A stretch of DNA of 64,000 nucleotides from DATFVA01 sp963815785. GTDB lineage: Bacteria > Bacteroidota > Ignavibacteria > Ignavibacteriales > Ignavibacteriaceae. Below, in pieces: positions 62,725-64,000 of this stretch. Numbering within the stretch: position 1 is the first letter of the stretch; every line of letters starts with the position of its first letter. The position numbers were made by a program, and so were the translations under genes. Location: assembly GCA_963815785.1 (NCBI GenBank), contig CAWFHZ010000010.1, positions 228,345 to 292,344 on the forward strand, written 5' to 3'. The notes under the pieces are model-generated. The model made no database searches and was not told the origin of the DNA. It saw nothing but the letters and a program-made list of their open reading frames with translations.

Positions 62725-63078
62725 TCACAAATTTCTTTTTGCTGTTTTTCTGGATGCAATAAAAATTGATGCCAGCTCGTGAGCTTCATTTTTAATTTGT
62801 CTTACTTCATCCGTTAACAAAAGTTGTTCATCAATCGTAAATTCCAACCAGAATTCAGTTTCATCACATTCTTCAATAACTATACTGATTTTAGATATAA
62901 AAGAAGCTTTACTTTGTGATAAACAAACCGCCCTGTAATTCGCTGCAACAGAAGTACTGGATCTGATTAATTGACCTTTTATATGGTTACCAAGATAGGT
63001 GTTAGGAAGTGCAGCTGCCACCTCTACGCAACGATGGGCAAATTGTTTGGTTCTGTTTATTAGATCCGTTTTTTTCAT
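62725..63078 (-). CDS. Four-helix-bundle protein (S23/IVS family)
   Basis: The 117-residue protein matches the small four-helix-bundle family first noticed inside 23S rRNA intervening sequences: an N-terminal helix with LINRTKQFAHRCVEVAAALP, then GNHIKGQLIRSSTSVAANYRAVCLSQSKASFISKISIVIEECDETEFWLEF, and LTDEVRQIKNEAHELASIFIASRKTAK. Members form pentamers of unknown function. There is no rRNA gene here, so this is a free-standing copy, which is common in this group. A pseudo-mobile behaviour is suspected from the family's distribution but not shown. Confidence 0.9.
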   Translation of the reverse strand: MKKTDLINRTKQFAHRCVEVAAALPNTYLGNHIKGQLIRSSTSVAANYRAVCLSQSKASFISKISIVIEECDETEFWLEFTIDEQLLLTDEVRQIKNEAHELASIFIASRKTAKRNL

Positions 63079-63217
63079 CGCTCCCTGGTCCCTTTTTTTA
63101 ATTTTTTAGCATTAATTCATAATTCGCCTTTATATTAATGCCCGATTTACTGTTGCTGATTGCAGGGGCTTCTGTTATAAAGATGAATTGTAGAATAAAG
63201 AATATTTTTCTAACCCA

Positions 63218-63280
63218 ACATTCTTCAATCAACAATCCACATTCATCAATCGACAATCCTCAATTGTCAATCCACCTCCC
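63218..63280 (-). other. Purine-rich tract directly 3' of the deacetylase-like gene (minus strand)
   Basis: On the minus strand this stretch starts at the stop codon of the gene at 63281 and begins AAGAGGGTAGGGGAGG, continuing with GATTG/GATTGTCGATTGATG words. The plus strand is correspondingly pyrimidine-rich. The remaining gap to the four-helix-bundle gene shows no gene. Confidence 0.55.
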
Positions 63281-64000
63281 CTACCCTCTTATCAGTACTC
63301 TTTTCACAATGTTCTTAATATTCTGACCTACAAGCTGTTTTGTCCATATTACAAGGTTGTCGCTCCAGCGTTCCGGGTGAATGGTGAACATAATTTTAGG
63401 CGGGAGCTGTCCCACATTATTTATTATATCATTTGTTGTGCGGAAGTTGAAGTTATGAGCTGAGTTAACTTTATCACGTATGCTTACACTCTCACCGTTC
63501 CATCTTCTTCCGGTATCGGTGAAGTAAGCGAATTCATCCCACGGAGTATCGTAATAAGCCGCTGCTGTTATACCCAGTGTACGGTAATCGTATTTCTGCC
63601 AGATGAGCCTGTTATCGTATCTTGACAGCGGGGAACCGTGCATACATATAGTTTTTACGGGATAAATTTTTCTCATTATTTCAAGATTGGTTTTGAATGA
63701 TTCCCACGCCGCATCTATTAATTTGTCTGTAAACCCTTCTCTTAATCCTGTTTTATCAAATTGAATTTTTCCGTCCTGTGTTTTCTTAAGAACCAGGTCC
63801 ACATCCTCGTAATGGTAACCTATTTCGTGACTTAAAAGTGCAATACTCCTCATTATTTCAATATCAAAAGATTCCGGTACAATACGAAAATAATAAGTGC
63901 CCCGTATTCCTAACTCCGTTTCTATCTCAGCCATCATCAATGCATTCTCAGGTAACCTGTCAACATCGTGCCTTAATATTATTGTAGATTCCTCCTTACC
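63281..64000 (-). CDS. Polysaccharide deacetylase-like protein (5' end cut by window edge)
   Basis: The minus-strand frame is open to the window edge, so the gene starts outside; the listed Met at 63940 is internal. The visible 239 residues include TIILRHDVDRLPENALMMAEIETELGIRGTYYFR, with the HDVD metal-binding type of motif of carbohydrate esterase family 4-like enzymes, and ICMHGSPLSRYDNRLIW and MFTIHPERWSD with further His residues. Related proteins in glycan clusters deacetylate or are structurally deacetylase-like without proven activity. The position near O-antigen ligase and sugar transferase genes fits a polysaccharide role. Confidence 0.75.
   Translation of the reverse strand, partial: GKEESTIILRHDVDRLPENALMMAEIETELGIRGTYYFRIVPESFDIEIMRSIALLSHEIGYHYEDVDLVLKKTQDGKIQFDKTGLREGFTDKLIDAAWESFKTNLEIMRKIYPVKTICMHGSPLSRYDNRLIWQKYDYRTLGITAAAYYDTPWDEFAYFTDTGRRWNGESVSIRDKVNSAHNFNFRTTNDIINNVGQLPPKIMFTIHPERWSDNLVIWTKQLVGQNIKNIVKRVLIRG

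Noticed and set aside
62725..63078. Sign of an rRNA intervening sequence
   Set aside because: The four-helix-bundle family was named from 23S intervening sequences, but no rRNA sequence flanks this copy.

Overview
The window looks like a chromosomal segment of an Ignavibacteriota-type bacterium (Ignavibacteriales, Bacteroidota/Chlorobi group). This placement is inferred from several things seen together: AT-rich DNA, type IX secretion C-terminal sorting domains (YPNPF motifs), a gingipain-type C25 protease, PorV-like and Wzi-like outer-membrane proteins, a DUF4292 lipoprotein, a full menaquinone gene set and large multihaem cytochromes. No rRNA, tRNA, CRISPR array, phage or transposase gene was seen.

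Layout. 0-2.4 kb: the end of an RlmI-type methyltransferase gene, a thiamine-binding protein, a frameshifted membrane protein and a HAD phosphatase. 2.5-9.3 kb (minus): an outer-membrane barrel and a giant C25 protease with a type IX sorting domain, split by a frameshift. 9.4-16.6 kb: a surface-polysaccharide cluster (five glycosyltransferases, UDP-galactopyranose mutase, flippase), probably making a galactofuranose-containing glycan. 16.6-20.5 kb (minus): EnvC-like murein hydrolase activator, DUF4292 lipoprotein and a TPR lipoprotein (frameshifted). 20.6-26.2 kb: an ATP-grasp protein with two envelope proteins, two Tyr/Asp-rich lipoproteins and a PorV-like protein, closed by a terminator. 26.25-35.6 kb: rsgA (apparently with an ATT start) and a seven-gene menaquinone operon menF-D-H-B-A-C-E, met head-on by a probable DHNA-CoA thioesterase and an omega-amidase. 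36.9-40.1 kb: an FG-GAP repeat type IX cargo protein and asd. 40.3-51.5 kb: an NtrB/NtrC-type pair, a degenerate receiver protein, a GNAT enzyme and a run of cytochrome genes carrying 40 predicted c-type haem sites plus membrane cytochrome b modules. 51.6-55.6 kb: a seven-PAS/one-GAF cytoplasmic histidine kinase. 55.6-64 kb: a looser region with Wzi-like, sugar transferase, O-antigen ligase, HTH, four-helix-bundle and deacetylase-like genes, separated by repeat-filled intergenic DNA.

How the parts fit. Menaquinone made by the men operon is the natural electron donor for the cytochrome block, where a 13-haem/cytochrome b fusion resembling Geobacter CbcL, a 19-haem membrane-anchored protein, a cytochrome b and a NapC/NirT-like seven-haem protein could carry electrons from the quinol pool to the periplasm or beyond. 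The upstream sigma-54 activator pair may control it. The polysaccharide genes in two blocks and the type IX cargo and outer-membrane proteins build the cell surface.

Points most worth a second look: the 40-haem electron-transfer block; a family of intergenic hairpins with fixed AG/GAC flanks and covarying 8-bp stems; modular palindromic repeats at 55.9-60.5 kb; purine-rich tracts directly 3' of several stop codons; four single-base frameshifts in otherwise intact genes; and the ATT start of rsgA.
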